A DNA stretch of 64,000 nt, from the NCBI GenBank assembly GCA_938027595.1, contig CALJAK010000002.1:62001-126000 (forward strand). Direction: 5' to 3'. This stretch comes from an uncultured Thermoproteales archaeon. GTDB taxonomy: Archaea; Thermoproteota; Thermoprotei; Thermoproteales; Thermoproteaceae. Made by a program: the position numbers and the translations under genes. Numbering within the stretch: position 1 is the stretch's first letter; every line of letters begins with the position of its first letter. Under the pieces are notes generated by a model. The model ran no database searches and was not told the DNA's origin. It was given only the letters and a program-made list of their open reading frames with translations. This document shows positions 9,106 through 17,042 of the stretch, in pieces.

Positions 9106-9525
9106 ATGAAGTACAGACTAATGGACGTGTTGGCTTGCCCCTACGACAAGACTTTCCCCCTGCGTCTTGTGGTTCTGAAGAGGGGAGAACATCCAGAGCG
9201 TCAATACACTTGGCCCCGCAAGCCTTTTTGCGAAGAGTACTGTGCATATCGCGAGTTGGCGATTAGAGAACATCCAAAGCCAGACAGTCTCCCTTGTGAG
9301 GAGTGTCACAAGTGGGAAATCGAGACTGGAGTCATTTACTGCTCCTCATGCGGCAGGTGGTATCCCATTATTGAAGAAATTCCGCGGATGCTGCCGGACG
9401 AGTTGAGAAACGAAAGAGAGGAAGTGTCCTTCTTGGAGTCTATAGCTGAAGACTTGAGACGCATCGCTCCAGACGTTGTAGAAAAAGTGCTAAGAGGTGG
9501 AAAGCCCTTTAGTTTGAAACAGTAG
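9106..9525 (+). CDS. Trm112-like zinc protein
   Basis: About 139 residues. The N-terminal MKYRLMDVLACPYDKTFPL resembles the start of Trm112/UPF0434 proteins. Later CEEC and CSSCGRWYPIIEEIPRMLPDE provide the remaining zinc ligands and the conserved YPI-x2-IP-x-ML signature. Archaeal Trm112 activates tRNA, rRNA and release-factor methyltransferases by heterodimer formation. The insertion with extra Cys and His residues (KPFCEEYCAYRE) is longer than the usual compact Trm112. A TATA box at 9077-9086 supports ATG 9106 over the upstream TTG/GTG. It overlaps the convergent gene by 36 bp. Confidence 0.75.
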   Translation: MKYRLMDVLACPYDKTFPLRLVVLKRGEHPERQYTWPRKPFCEEYCAYRELAIREHPKPDSLPCEECHKWEIETGVIYCSSCGRWYPIIEEIPRMLPDELRNEREEVSFLESIAEDLRRIAPDVVEKVLRGGKPFSLKQ

Positions 9526-10404
9526 GAGTTTTCTAAACGTTGGCGATCTGGGCTCCTCTTCTGACTTTAGAACTACCCACGCGTTGACCAACGCTCTATA
9601 TTCAAAACTCTTGGCAATTCTATCGTAGAAGCCGTCTAACTGTGGGAAGCCGGTTTTTGCCAAATATTGACATAGCTGGCTGAGTTCTCCGTCTTTGGGT
9701 TTTGCCTTGCCGAACTTCACGTCGCGTCCAGTCACGTGTCTCTCGCCGCCGCCGGGCAGTATTACCTTGCCGTACGCCGCTTTGAGTCGCCATGTGGCTG
9801 TGTCTGTGCTATCTACGCCTATGGCTCTGAGGATTGGCGTAATTGACGGGCTGCCCAAACCAAAGACGTGTAGATGTCCTCTGTAACTCCGCCGCGCTTC
9901 TGCTATCAAAGAGAGAGCCATCTGGCGGGAGCCTCTGGGGACGCCTCTCGTGGTTAAGACGTAGGGAACGGCGCCGCCGATTGCCAACGCGGGGGCGTCG
10001 AGGTATTTCTCTAGATATTTCATAAACATCCCCATTTCTCTGTATATGTGGAGTACTGGCACCACTTCGAGTTTCTTACTCATCTTTAGCCAGTTTCTGT
10101 ATGTCTTTTCGAATTTCTTTTTCGCAACTGCTGGCGAGTCTTGGGGACTCGGCGGCACGTCTAACGCGAAGTAGAGTTGTGCATCTATCTCTCTATATAT
10201 ATTTTGAATGTCTCTCACATCTATGTTGAGGTTTTTTCTCAAGATTTGGTAACCTCCAGAATCTATCCACAACTCGCCTTCGTAACTCAACGCAGCTCTG
10301 GGGTTTTTTCTCACTTCCAACGCATTTATGAGTAAAGCCGGCACGTGGAAATAAATCCACGGTTTGGGTACTGCGTTTATGGGTGTTCCCAACACGATCT
10401 TCAC
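9490..10404 (-). CDS. tRNA-guanine transglycosylase superfamily protein (catalytic domain only)
   Basis: The 304-residue protein has TGT-like hallmarks: DSGGYQ near residue 68 (the nucleobase-binding DSGG(F/Y)Q motif), FALDVPP, HVFGLGSPS and a second acidic motif GVDSTDTATW where the nucleophile aspartate is expected. It lacks the PUA and C-terminal tRNA-recognition domains of archaeosine TGT. It could be the crenarchaeal separate catalytic subunit, or a paralog related to DpdA-type enzymes that act on DNA. The family-level call is firm; the substrate is not. A QueF-like gene lies 3 kb away. Confidence 0.7.
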   Translation of the reverse strand: MKIVLGTPINAVPKPWIYFHVPALLINALEVRKNPRAALSYEGELWIDSGGYQILRKNLNIDVRDIQNIYREIDAQLYFALDVPPSPQDSPAVAKKKFEKTYRNWLKMSKKLEVVPVLHIYREMGMFMKYLEKYLDAPALAIGGAVPYVLTTRGVPRGSRQMALSLIAEARRSYRGHLHVFGLGSPSITPILRAIGVDSTDTATWRLKAAYGKVILPGGGERHVTGRDVKFGKAKPKDGELSQLCQYLAKTGFPQLDGFYDRIAKSFEYRALVNAWVVLKSEEEPRSPTFRKLLLFQTKGLSTS

Positions 10405-10558
10405 TTTATTTTGAATATTGGAGTTAAAAACAGGTCCGTTGGGTTGGGTGTAAGTTTTAGTCTACTCGCCTGATGTATTACCTCAGCTAGGGCTAAGAAT
10501 CTTCACACGTCTGCTCCTGCCGAACTCGTCATATAAAAATTGAGACATAACTACCTAT

Positions 10559-11020
10559 ATGTATTTACTCATTATAAAGTCAGAGAAGGAAATTTACAAA
10601 AAGCTCGTGAGGAAGATAGAGGTGTTAGAACTCTTGCCGGGGGTGTATCTAACGTGGTCTACTCGAGAAAAAATAACAAAAACAATCGAAGTCATAAAAA
10701 AGGAGTTAGTTAGAGAGTGGGAGGAAAGAGGCGTAGGCCCATCGCTAGAGGTGGCTGTGATAGAGTTAACGGAAGCTCAGTACAAGTCGATAAGACCCCT
10801 CGCGCGGCGTGTGATAGAAACTACCGCAGAATCGTTATTGAGCGAAATGAATAGACTCCACGAGAAGTCGAAGAGAGAAAACGTCTCTGGTTGGTTTAGA
10901 GACTTGGCGAATCGATATGTGAAGTTGACAAACGCCGCTTTTGTTCTAGATATACACCCAGCGGTGTTGGATAAACTTAAGGAAAAGTGGAAAGAACTCA
11001 CTCTAGAAGTAGGTAAGTGA
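10559..11020 (+). CDS. Conserved hypothetical protein
   Basis: This 153-residue, highly charged, mostly helical protein has the segment STREKITKTIEVIKKELVREW and no membrane spans or cysteines. I do not recognise the family. The TATA box atataaaaat is 25 bp upstream of the ATG. The next gene starts with GTG overlapping its TGA, so the product is made together with the amidohydrolase. Confidence 0.65.
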   Translation: MYLLIIKSEKEIYKKLVRKIEVLELLPGVYLTWSTREKITKTIEVIKKELVREWEERGVGPSLEVAVIELTEAQYKSIRPLARRVIETTAESLLSEMNRLHEKSKRENVSGWFRDLANRYVKLTNAAFVLDIHPAVLDKLKEKWKELTLEVGK

Positions 11021-12066
11021 TTTCGCTAAAAGCGAGATACATCCTAGCGAGAGAATTAGAGCTGCTAGAAAATGGGGTTGTTGAAGTTGACGACGCGGGC
11101 ACAGTGGTGGGTTTGGGTAAATACACCGGCGGCTCTGTGGTAGATTTGGGAAACGTCGTGTTAATGCCGCAGTTGGTAAATGGACATATACACGTGCTAG
11201 ACGCAGTTATGTTAGACAGAGACGACATGTACATAGACGACTTGGTGGGGTGGCCCCACGGGCTGAAGTACCGCATGACGAAAAGACTAGTGGAAACCGG
11301 CCGACACATCGCTATTTTGAAGAAAGTAGCTGAGAGAGTTAGACAGTACGGCACTGGTTGTGTAGTGGCTTACGCCGAATACGCAGCGCGGGACGTGGAG
11401 AGAGTCTTTAGACAACATGGAGTGGAGGTGTTGGCTTTCCAAGAGACACACGGCGGCTTTCCACCACATCCCCACGTACAAGTGGCATCGCCGCTGGACC
11501 ACAGCCCGGAGTACCTCAGAGAACTCAGAAGGCGGTATAAACTAATCTCCACACATGTGTCCGAGACGGAGGATTGCCACGAGGGGGGTGACTTCGAGCT
11601 GGCGACCAAAGTCTTGGATGCAGACGTCTTGATACACCTAGTCCACGTGACTCCAGATGAAATTTCAGAAATACCCCCAGACAAAGCGTTGGTGGTGAAC
11701 CCCCGCTCCAACGCTTATCTCGTCGGCAAAGTGGCGCCGGTGCCGCAGTTGCTGAGCCACAAGCCGCTGTTGGGCACGGACAACGTTTTCGTGAACGAGC
11801 CGGACTTGTGGGCGGAGATGAAGTTTTTACACGCCTACTCAGCCGCAGTTGGCTGGAGCATCGGCGAGAGGGAGATCTTGGCCATGGCCACCGTGTGGAA
11901 TTGGGAGAAGGTGAAGTGCCTCCCACCCATCGAAGTGGGTCTCCCCATGCGAGCTATGGCTGTGGCTGCGCCGTACGCCGGAGATAAAGTGGTCAAGTTC
12001 TTAGTAAAACGCGCCACGTCTAGAGACATATACGCCTTTGTGGAGGGGGGAAAAGTAATTATATAA
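11017..12066 (+). CDS. Metal-dependent amidohydrolase (cytosine/guanine deaminase-like)
   Basis: The 349-residue TIM-barrel hydrolase has the metal motif NGHIHVLDA near residue 58, a second histidine motif THVSETEDCHE, HLVHVTPDE, and the metal aspartate in LLGTDNVFVNEPDLW. This order fits the subtype III amidohydrolases (TrzA/AtzB, S-adenosylhomocysteine deaminase, guanine deaminase). The substrate is likely a purine, pyrimidine or related heterocycle. It is smaller than typical members of 400-450 residues. The GTG start overlaps the stop of the upstream gene. Confidence 0.8.
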   Translation: MISLKARYILARELELLENGVVEVDDAGTVVGLGKYTGGSVVDLGNVVLMPQLVNGHIHVLDAVMLDRDDMYIDDLVGWPHGLKYRMTKRLVETGRHIAILKKVAERVRQYGTGCVVAYAEYAARDVERVFRQHGVEVLAFQETHGGFPPHPHVQVASPLDHSPEYLRELRRRYKLISTHVSETEDCHEGGDFELATKVLDADVLIHLVHVTPDEISEIPPDKALVVNPRSNAYLVGKVAPVPQLLSHKPLLGTDNVFVNEPDLWAEMKFLHAYSAAVGWSIGEREILAMATVWNWEKVKCLPPIEVGLPMRAMAVAAPYAGDKVVKFLVKRATSRDIYAFVEGGKVII

Positions 12067-12083
12067 CACACGGCTACATTGAC

Positions 12084-12956
12084 GTGATTGTCTGTAGAGA
12101 ATTGGGCAGACGCTATGGAGACTTCTGGGCTTTACGCCACGTGACGTTTGAAGTGGGCAGGGGACAGACTCTAGGTGTCTTGGGGCCAAACGGCGCTGGG
12201 AAAACTACGTTAGTGCGCGTGTTGACTACTGAACTGGCGCCGTCTGAAGGCAACGCGTGGATTGCTGGCTATGACGTAGTTTCGCAGTCGGAGAAGTTGA
12301 GGAAGCTCATCGCTGCGGTGCCTCAAGAAAGCAAGCCGATAGACTTCCTCACTCCGTACGAGTTCGTGTTGAGTTACCTCCTCCTCCGTGGATATTCGCT
12401 GAGAGAAGCGAAGAGACGTACGGCGGATTCGTTGAGAGAGTTTGGGTTGTGGGACGTGCGCAATAGAGAAGTGGATAGTCTCTCCGGAGGTATGAAGAGG
12501 AGAGTATTGGTAGCCGCCATATTCGCCGCGGAGGCAGAAGTGGTGTTTCTCGACGAGCCCACTACCGGTCTAGACGTCTACTCCCGCAGGTTAGTGTGGA
12601 ACGCCATTTCTGAACTCAAGAGGAGGGGGACTACTGTGGTTCTCACTACGCATTACGTAGAGGAGGCAGCGGCGCTCAGCGACGTAATTCTCGTTATGGA
12701 CAGAGGCAGAGTGCTAGACATGGCTCCCCCAGAGCAACTCGTGGAGAAAGTGCCCGGGAGACACGTAGTGGAAATTTATGGACGAGACGGCGTTGCGTTT
12801 GTGAGTAGAGCGGTAGTTGAGATTGGCGAGAGGAAACTGTATTATGTAGATACATTGCCAAGCGAGTTGCCGCGGGGGAGCAGAGTGGTTGTGAGACCCA
12901 AATCTCTAGAAGATTACGTATTGACCATCGGCGGTTGGCGACATGAAGACAATTAG
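12084..12956 (+). CDS. ABC-2 type exporter, ATP-binding protein
   Basis: The 290-residue protein has a DrrA/CcmA-like nucleotide-binding domain: Walker A GPNGAGKTT (about residues 34-42), signature LSGGMKRR, Walker B VVFLDEPTTGLD and H-loop TTHYVEEA. The roughly 70-residue C-terminal tail is typical of drug or polysaccharide exporter ATPases. The permease gene overlaps by 14 bp. The TATA box ttatataa starts 27 bp upstream of GTG 12084, making this a leaderless two-gene operon. Confidence 0.9.
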   Translation: MIVCRELGRRYGDFWALRHVTFEVGRGQTLGVLGPNGAGKTTLVRVLTTELAPSEGNAWIAGYDVVSQSEKLRKLIAAVPQESKPIDFLTPYEFVLSYLLLRGYSLREAKRRTADSLREFGLWDVRNREVDSLSGGMKRRVLVAAIFAAEAEVVFLDEPTTGLDVYSRRLVWNAISELKRRGTTVVLTTHYVEEAAALSDVILVMDRGRVLDMAPPEQLVEKVPGRHVVEIYGRDGVAFVSRAVVEIGERKLYYVDTLPSELPRGSRVVVRPKSLEDYVLTIGGWRHEDN

Positions 12957-13668
12957 AGATGCGTTAGTGATAGCTTGGGTAAACGGTTGGATCGCCGCTG
13001 TGAGGGGGTGGGTGTGGGTGGTGTCCTCGGCGGTGGGCCCCATTTCTTTTCTGGTAATTCTCACGGTATATGGGGGGTTGTCTGGACTCAAGTGGGGTCT
13101 AGTCGGGGGGTTAGTTTGGACAATTGCTTCTAACGGCATTTTTCTAATTGGCGATGCGACTTACTACAGAGTAGTCATAAAGTACCAAAGTATGTTAACC
13201 GCGGCGCCGGTGTCTCCAGTTGGATATGCTCTAGGTCTGGCGTTGAGTGCATTTATCTTCGCGGCGCCTACACTCGCTGTGTATCTAACCGCAATGGCGT
13301 GGCTCGGCATGCAGTTTCTCACGGCGTCGACTCTCTATGCGTTAACGACGCTGTGGCTGGCTTCTGCCGGGGTTGGGTTCACGCTTTCCGGTTTCGTTAG
13401 ACACATGAGATACGCGTGGTCTCTACCTCAGATACTCACGGTAGTATTTACAGTGGGAGCGCCAGTGTATTACTCTGCATACCTCTTGCCAATTCCCCAC
13501 CTAGGCGTTTTGTTACCCACCGGCGCCGCTGGCATTTTGATACAGAACTCCACTGGAATCGCGGCATACGACGCCGGTTTGCTGACCGCAGCTGCGGCAG
13601 CGTTAGCCATGCAGAGCACATTGGGGGTAGTCTTCTTACTGAAGTTAGCTCAGTGGAGACAGCGTTAG
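12943..13668 (+). CDS. ABC-2 type exporter, permease
   Basis: The 241-residue protein has about six hydrophobic segments and no soluble domain, as in ABC-2 (DrrB/YadH-like) permeases. It overlaps the ATPase gene at its start and the convergent QueF-like gene by 4 bp at its end. Together with the ATPase it would export a lipid, drug or glycan; the substrate cannot be deduced. Confidence 0.82.
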   Translation: MKTIRDALVIAWVNGWIAAVRGWVWVVSSAVGPISFLVILTVYGGLSGLKWGLVGGLVWTIASNGIFLIGDATYYRVVIKYQSMLTAAPVSPVGYALGLALSAFIFAAPTLAVYLTAMAWLGMQFLTASTLYALTTLWLASAGVGFTLSGFVRHMRYAWSLPQILTVVFTVGAPVYYSAYLLPIPHLGVLLPTGAAGILIQNSTGIAAYDAGLLTAAAAALAMQSTLGVVFLLKLAQWRQR

Positions 13669-13994
13669 ATGTAGAGAGGTTGCTCTCCCCCACTCTCTGC
13701 CACTACTTCAATATCTACACCGATGTAACTAGACTTAATCACCACTTTCACATACGGAGAATTTGTGATATTCTTTATCTTCTCTAACAAATCCACAGCC
13801 ACCTCCTCGTGGAGTATCTCTCTACCTCTGTAGCTTTCCACGACTTTCTTAAACTCTTCTATAGACAAAACTGCACCTCTGGGCATATACTCCACGGTCA
13901 CTTCAAAAACATCTACAACTTTACTCACTGGACATATGGACTCTCCAACTGTCTTCAGCCGGACGAGCTTAGGTACTTTTGTCAATTTGTACAT
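13665..13994 (-). CDS. QueF-like archaeosine synthase (preQ0-tRNA amidinotransferase)
   Basis: The 109-residue length matches the unimodular QueF-like proteins of Pyrobaculum. The sequence has ESICPVSK, where the cysteine is the nucleophile that forms a thioimide with preQ0. It also has VEYMPRG, an EFKKVVESYRGR segment and ILHEEVAVDLLEKI, with the His-Glu pair typical of the fold. Known biochemistry of the family is conversion of preQ0 at position 15 of tRNA to archaeosine with ammonia, replacing ArcS. A TATA-rich 50-bp region separates it from the divergent ATPase gene. Confidence 0.82.
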   Translation of the reverse strand: MYKLTKVPKLVRLKTVGESICPVSKVVDVFEVTVEYMPRGAVLSIEEFKKVVESYRGREILHEEVAVDLLEKIKNITNSPYVKVVIKSSYIGVDIEVVAESGGEQPLYI

Positions 13995-13998
13995 ATTC

Positions 13999-14028
13999 TA
14001 TTTATTATACTAAAAACTATTTATAGGT
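13999..14028. promoter_or_regulatory. Divergent promoters, QueF-like gene / RecA-like gene
   Basis: atttatag (14019-14026) starts 27 bp before the ATG at 14046. On the minus strand, tagtataataaata precedes the ATG at 13994. The whole intergenic region is 51 bp and nearly all A/T. Confidence 0.5.
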
Positions 14029-14045
14029 TGGCTCATAAATGTGCC

Positions 14046-15173
14046 ATGGATTTAGATCTTCGAGGAGTTACTCTCATCTTCGGAAGACCTGGCGTGGGGA
14101 AGACTACACTCGCAATGAGAATCGCGCAGGAGAGAATTAAAAAAGGTGAAAAAGTTTTCTGGGTATCTCTACATGAAGATAGAAAAACACTTTTAAAAAA
14201 CGCTTCTATGTTGGGGTACGACCTCTCGACGATTGATTTTTTAGATTTGATTTTTGTAAAACCGGAAGCCATGGCGAATCAAGTTGTATCTGCAGTGAGC
14301 CACGGTGAGTATAACTTAATTGTGGTGGACTCCGTTTCTTCTCTCTTAGAAAACATATCTCGTGATTATTTAATAAACACAGTATATAGAATGTTTAAAT
14401 CTGCCGGCGTGGATTTCGTAGCAATTGCAGAAGAAGAAGCGACGACGCCGCTTGATTACATTGCCGATACTGTACTTCATTTAACTATGTCTATCGATGA
14501 GTTAATTACAGAGAGACGTATGTATATATTGAAATCTCGCGGACGCCGCGCTGGGTACTACGTCGAGTTCGACATATTAGAAGGCCAAGGGTTGGTGTTT
14601 GTAGACGAGATACCTAAACCCCCCCAGAAAAACAAGTGGAGTGCGTGGATTGATACAATTTCAGGAGCAATTGGCGAAGTGAAAAGTGGAGGTGTGTATC
14701 TCTTCCAAGGTGTACGTGCTACACACATACTTACAAAAATCGCGGCGGACCTCTCTAAACAGGGTTATAGAGTGTTGTACAGAGTCTTTTCACGTGACGA
14801 TCTTGATATATATACTCAGATTGAGAAACATGGCGGCAATGTCATTGTGCAGAGAGTAGAGCCACATAAACGTAGTTACTTCATGCACATGCAGTCTCTC
14901 TATGAGTCATTGCGAGACCTCGACGTGGACGTGTTGATATCTGACGGAATCGATGTGGAGTTTTTGCTATATGGCGAAAAGGCGTTATACATAAACTTGA
15001 GAGAAACTGAAGACATTAGAAATGCCGGCGTGACACTCTTCTTCTCTGCGACTAGAACTTGGGGCTTGGGCGCTGTAGCTGACGTAGTTGCCTATTTTAA
15101 AGGTAACCACGCAATTATCCACGGTCCCTACGGTCGTAAGGTTTGTAAAATAGAGGATAAAGTAGTTTGTTAA
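14046..15173 (+). CDS. KaiC/RecA-superfamily ATPase with a degenerate second lobe
   Basis: 375 residues. The first lobe has Walker A GRPGVGKTT at residues 13-21, a Walker B-like LIVVDSVSSLL and a segment FVAIAEEEATTPLDYIADTV resembling KaiC-type proteins. Residues from about 215 onward repeat the same fold pattern, but the P-loop position reads FQGVRATHI and lacks the GKT, so the second lobe probably cannot bind ATP normally. The start at 14046 fits the TATA spacing; an open frame extends upstream but runs through the promoter. Dihydroorotase follows after 3 bp. Role unknown; signal-transduction ATPases of this type are common in archaea. Confidence 0.8.
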   Translation: MDLDLRGVTLIFGRPGVGKTTLAMRIAQERIKKGEKVFWVSLHEDRKTLLKNASMLGYDLSTIDFLDLIFVKPEAMANQVVSAVSHGEYNLIVVDSVSSLLENISRDYLINTVYRMFKSAGVDFVAIAEEEATTPLDYIADTVLHLTMSIDELITERRMYILKSRGRRAGYYVEFDILEGQGLVFVDEIPKPPQKNKWSAWIDTISGAIGEVKSGGVYLFQGVRATHILTKIAADLSKQGYRVLYRVFSRDDLDIYTQIEKHGGNVIVQRVEPHKRSYFMHMQSLYESLRDLDVDVLISDGIDVEFLLYGEKALYINLRETEDIRNAGVTLFFSATRTWGLGAVADVVAYFKGNHAIIHGPYGRKVCKIEDKVVC

Positions 15174-15176
15174 TTT

Positions 15177-16322
15177 GTGGATTGTGTGAAAATTGAGGGG
15201 AGGGCGTATGTAGCTGGGTCGCTCAAGAGAGTCAAAATTGGCGGGAGTTGTAAAACTATACAGTTTTCAGACAAATATCTAATTCTCCCCGGCATGGTGG
15301 ACATACACGTCCACTTTAGAGATTGGGGTCTTGCCTATAAGGAGACGCTGGCCGGCGGCTCTATGTCTGCGCTGGCGGGTGGAGTAGTGGCAGTCGGCGA
15401 CATGCCCAACACGAAACCCCACATAAAAACCGCCGAGCTGTACGCGAAAAGACTGCGCGAAGGAGCCGAACTGCCGATAGTGTACAGACTACACATGGGT
15501 CTGCCGGAGGATTTGACTCAATTAGAGATAGCGAAACCACACACTTTGAAAATATATCCAGAAGACATAGCCGCCTACGGCTGGGGACACGTGAAGAGAG
15601 CTCTAGAGAAATGCGCAGAGTTGGGGTGCACCGCCATATTTCACTGCGAAGACCCGGCGTTTTTCAAAAACGGCGTGAGACCACCAGAGGCTGAGTTGGC
15701 TTGCGTAGAGAAACTCCGTCGCCTCAAGAGCGAGACTGGGAGTTCTATACACATCACTCACGTGACTCTACCCCAGACGGCGGAGGTTTCGAGGGGGTGG
15801 GCTACCGTGGACGTGACTCCACACCACCTCTATCTAGATGGCGAAAACTGTAGAGAGGGGGGTTTGTGCCGTGTGAATCCACCTCTGAGAACTCCAGAAG
15901 TTAGAAAGAAACTCCTCGCGGCGTTAGTCTCTGGACTTGTGGACATCTACGCCACAGACCACGCTCCCCACACTATTGAGGAGAAAACTTCGGAAAACCC
16001 CCCACCCGGCATTTGCAGTCTCGAGATAGCTCTGAGTCTCCTCCTCACTCTGTGGAGGAGGGGAGTCTTGTCACTGGGGGACGTGGTTAGGCTCTACTCC
16101 AAGAGACCCGCCAGATTTCTAGGTCTAGACATGGGTTTGGACATGTTCACAATTGTGAAGTTAGAAGAGTGGGAAGTGAGGGGGGTGGACTTCTTGGGTA
16201 AATGTAAATTTACCCCCCTTGAGAGGCGTAGAGTTTTTGGGAGAGTGGTAGCTACGGCGGTGGGTGGGAAGATATACTTTAGAGATGGCGCGAATTTCGA
16301 CGTGAGAAATCTACAGCCATAA
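15177..16322 (+). CDS. pyrC: Dihydroorotase
   Basis: The 381-residue amidohydrolase has the type I dihydroorotase signatures: DIHVHFRD near residue 41, GDMPNTKP, and YATDHAPH with the C-terminal metal aspartate. It also has ICSLEIALSLLLTL, as in allantoinase/dihydroorotase relatives. It closes carbamoyl aspartate to dihydroorotate in pyrimidine synthesis. GTG start, 3 bp after the RecA-like gene, so the two are co-transcribed. The internal lysine usually carboxylated in type I enzymes appears replaced (LKIYPED region), which is seen in some family members. Confidence 0.88.
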   Translation: MDCVKIEGRAYVAGSLKRVKIGGSCKTIQFSDKYLILPGMVDIHVHFRDWGLAYKETLAGGSMSALAGGVVAVGDMPNTKPHIKTAELYAKRLREGAELPIVYRLHMGLPEDLTQLEIAKPHTLKIYPEDIAAYGWGHVKRALEKCAELGCTAIFHCEDPAFFKNGVRPPEAELACVEKLRRLKSETGSSIHITHVTLPQTAEVSRGWATVDVTPHHLYLDGENCREGGLCRVNPPLRTPEVRKKLLAALVSGLVDIYATDHAPHTIEEKTSENPPPGICSLEIALSLLLTLWRRGVLSLGDVVRLYSKRPARFLGLDMGLDMFTIVKLEEWEVRGVDFLGKCKFTPLERRRVFGRVVATAVGGKIYFRDGANFDVRNLQP

Positions 16323-16402
16323 GCCGCCGGATGTGTATGTTTTTGAAGATGTTAGTGAACTCTCTTTATTGTGTATAGTTATGAGGTAAACTATCTAATT
16401 TT

Positions 16403-16427
16403 GTACATAACATTTAAATTTATGTAC
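16403..16427. promoter_or_regulatory. Inverted repeat around the TATA box of the RHH regulator (putative operator)
   Basis: Perfect 8-bp arms GTACATAA (16403-16410) and TTATGTAC (16420-16427) flank the 9-nt catttaaat core, which is the TATA region. The TATA element lies 26-27 bp before the ATG at 16440. Binding of a dimeric regulator here would block TBP, so autoregulation by the downstream RHH protein is the simplest reading. Confidence 0.55.
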
Positions 16428-16439
16428 TGATTTGTATTT

Positions 16440-17042
16440 ATGAGTCAGAGGAGAGACCGCATTAACATCGCAGTTTCTAAAGAAATCGCCGAGAGTTTAT
16501 CTCGCGTGTCTGAAGAGTTGGGAATGACGCAGTATGCGTTAGCTAATCAAATACTTTCCGTAGGTCTCAGCTTAATTCGGCAGGGATACAGCATCTCCCA
16601 GATTTTCGACATTGCTCTCTTCTATAAGGTGATGGTAGAGTTGGAGACTGTACCTCTGCCTGGCAGACTTCTAGACAGAATGGTGGTAGAGATGTATAGA
16701 GAAAACTCTGAACTAGTCTTGAAAGTGTGGTGCGAGGGGGGTAAGATGTTGGCTAACTACATAAAAGCCGTGTTTGGCAATTTGGAAGACGTTGCCTCTC
16801 TAGCTCAATACCTAGCGAAAGTCGTGCCCGCGAAACGTTTTGAAATAGATGTAAAGAACGACACTTTTGTGTTAGACACGATAGGCGTTGGGTATAGTAT
16901 GGAAAGTGTAGAAGCCACAGCTAAGGCGGTGATGTGTATGATTGAAGAGTTGGGTTACGAAACTAAAGAGTTAATCACAGCGCCGGGTATTTTGAAAATA
17001 AAAGCTGTCAAAAAGACTAATACGACTCAACAAAGTCCGTAG
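16440..17042 (+). CDS. Ribbon-helix-helix (CopG-like) transcriptional regulator with sensor-like domain
   Basis: 200 residues. Residues 5-45 fit a ribbon-helix-helix fold: beta strand RINIAVSKEIAESLSRV, then helix LGMTQYALANQILSVGL. Residues 60-190 form an unrecognised domain with one or two beta strands (RFEIDVKNDTFVLDTIG) that could bind a ligand or partner. The TATA-overlapping palindrome upstream suggests autoregulation. The gene is convergent with EF-2 and overlaps it by 26 bp. No metal-binding cluster is evident. Confidence 0.7.
   Translation: MSQRRDRINIAVSKEIAESLSRVSEELGMTQYALANQILSVGLSLIRQGYSISQIFDIALFYKVMVELETVPLPGRLLDRMVVEMYRENSELVLKVWCEGGKMLANYIKAVFGNLEDVASLAQYLAKVVPAKRFEIDVKNDTFVLDTIGVGYSMESVEATAKAVMCMIEELGYETKELITAPGILKIKAVKKTNTTQQSP

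Noticed and set aside
10405-10558. Box C/D sRNA in the intergenic region
   Set aside because: A gtgaaga-like C box and a CTGA D box occur on the minus strand, but the spacing is too short for guide regions and the C'/D' boxes are missing.
13809-14045. 79-codon N-terminal extension of the RecA-like ATPase
   Set aside because: It runs through the QueF-like gene on the other strand and through the promoter; the P-loop protein begins normally at 14046.
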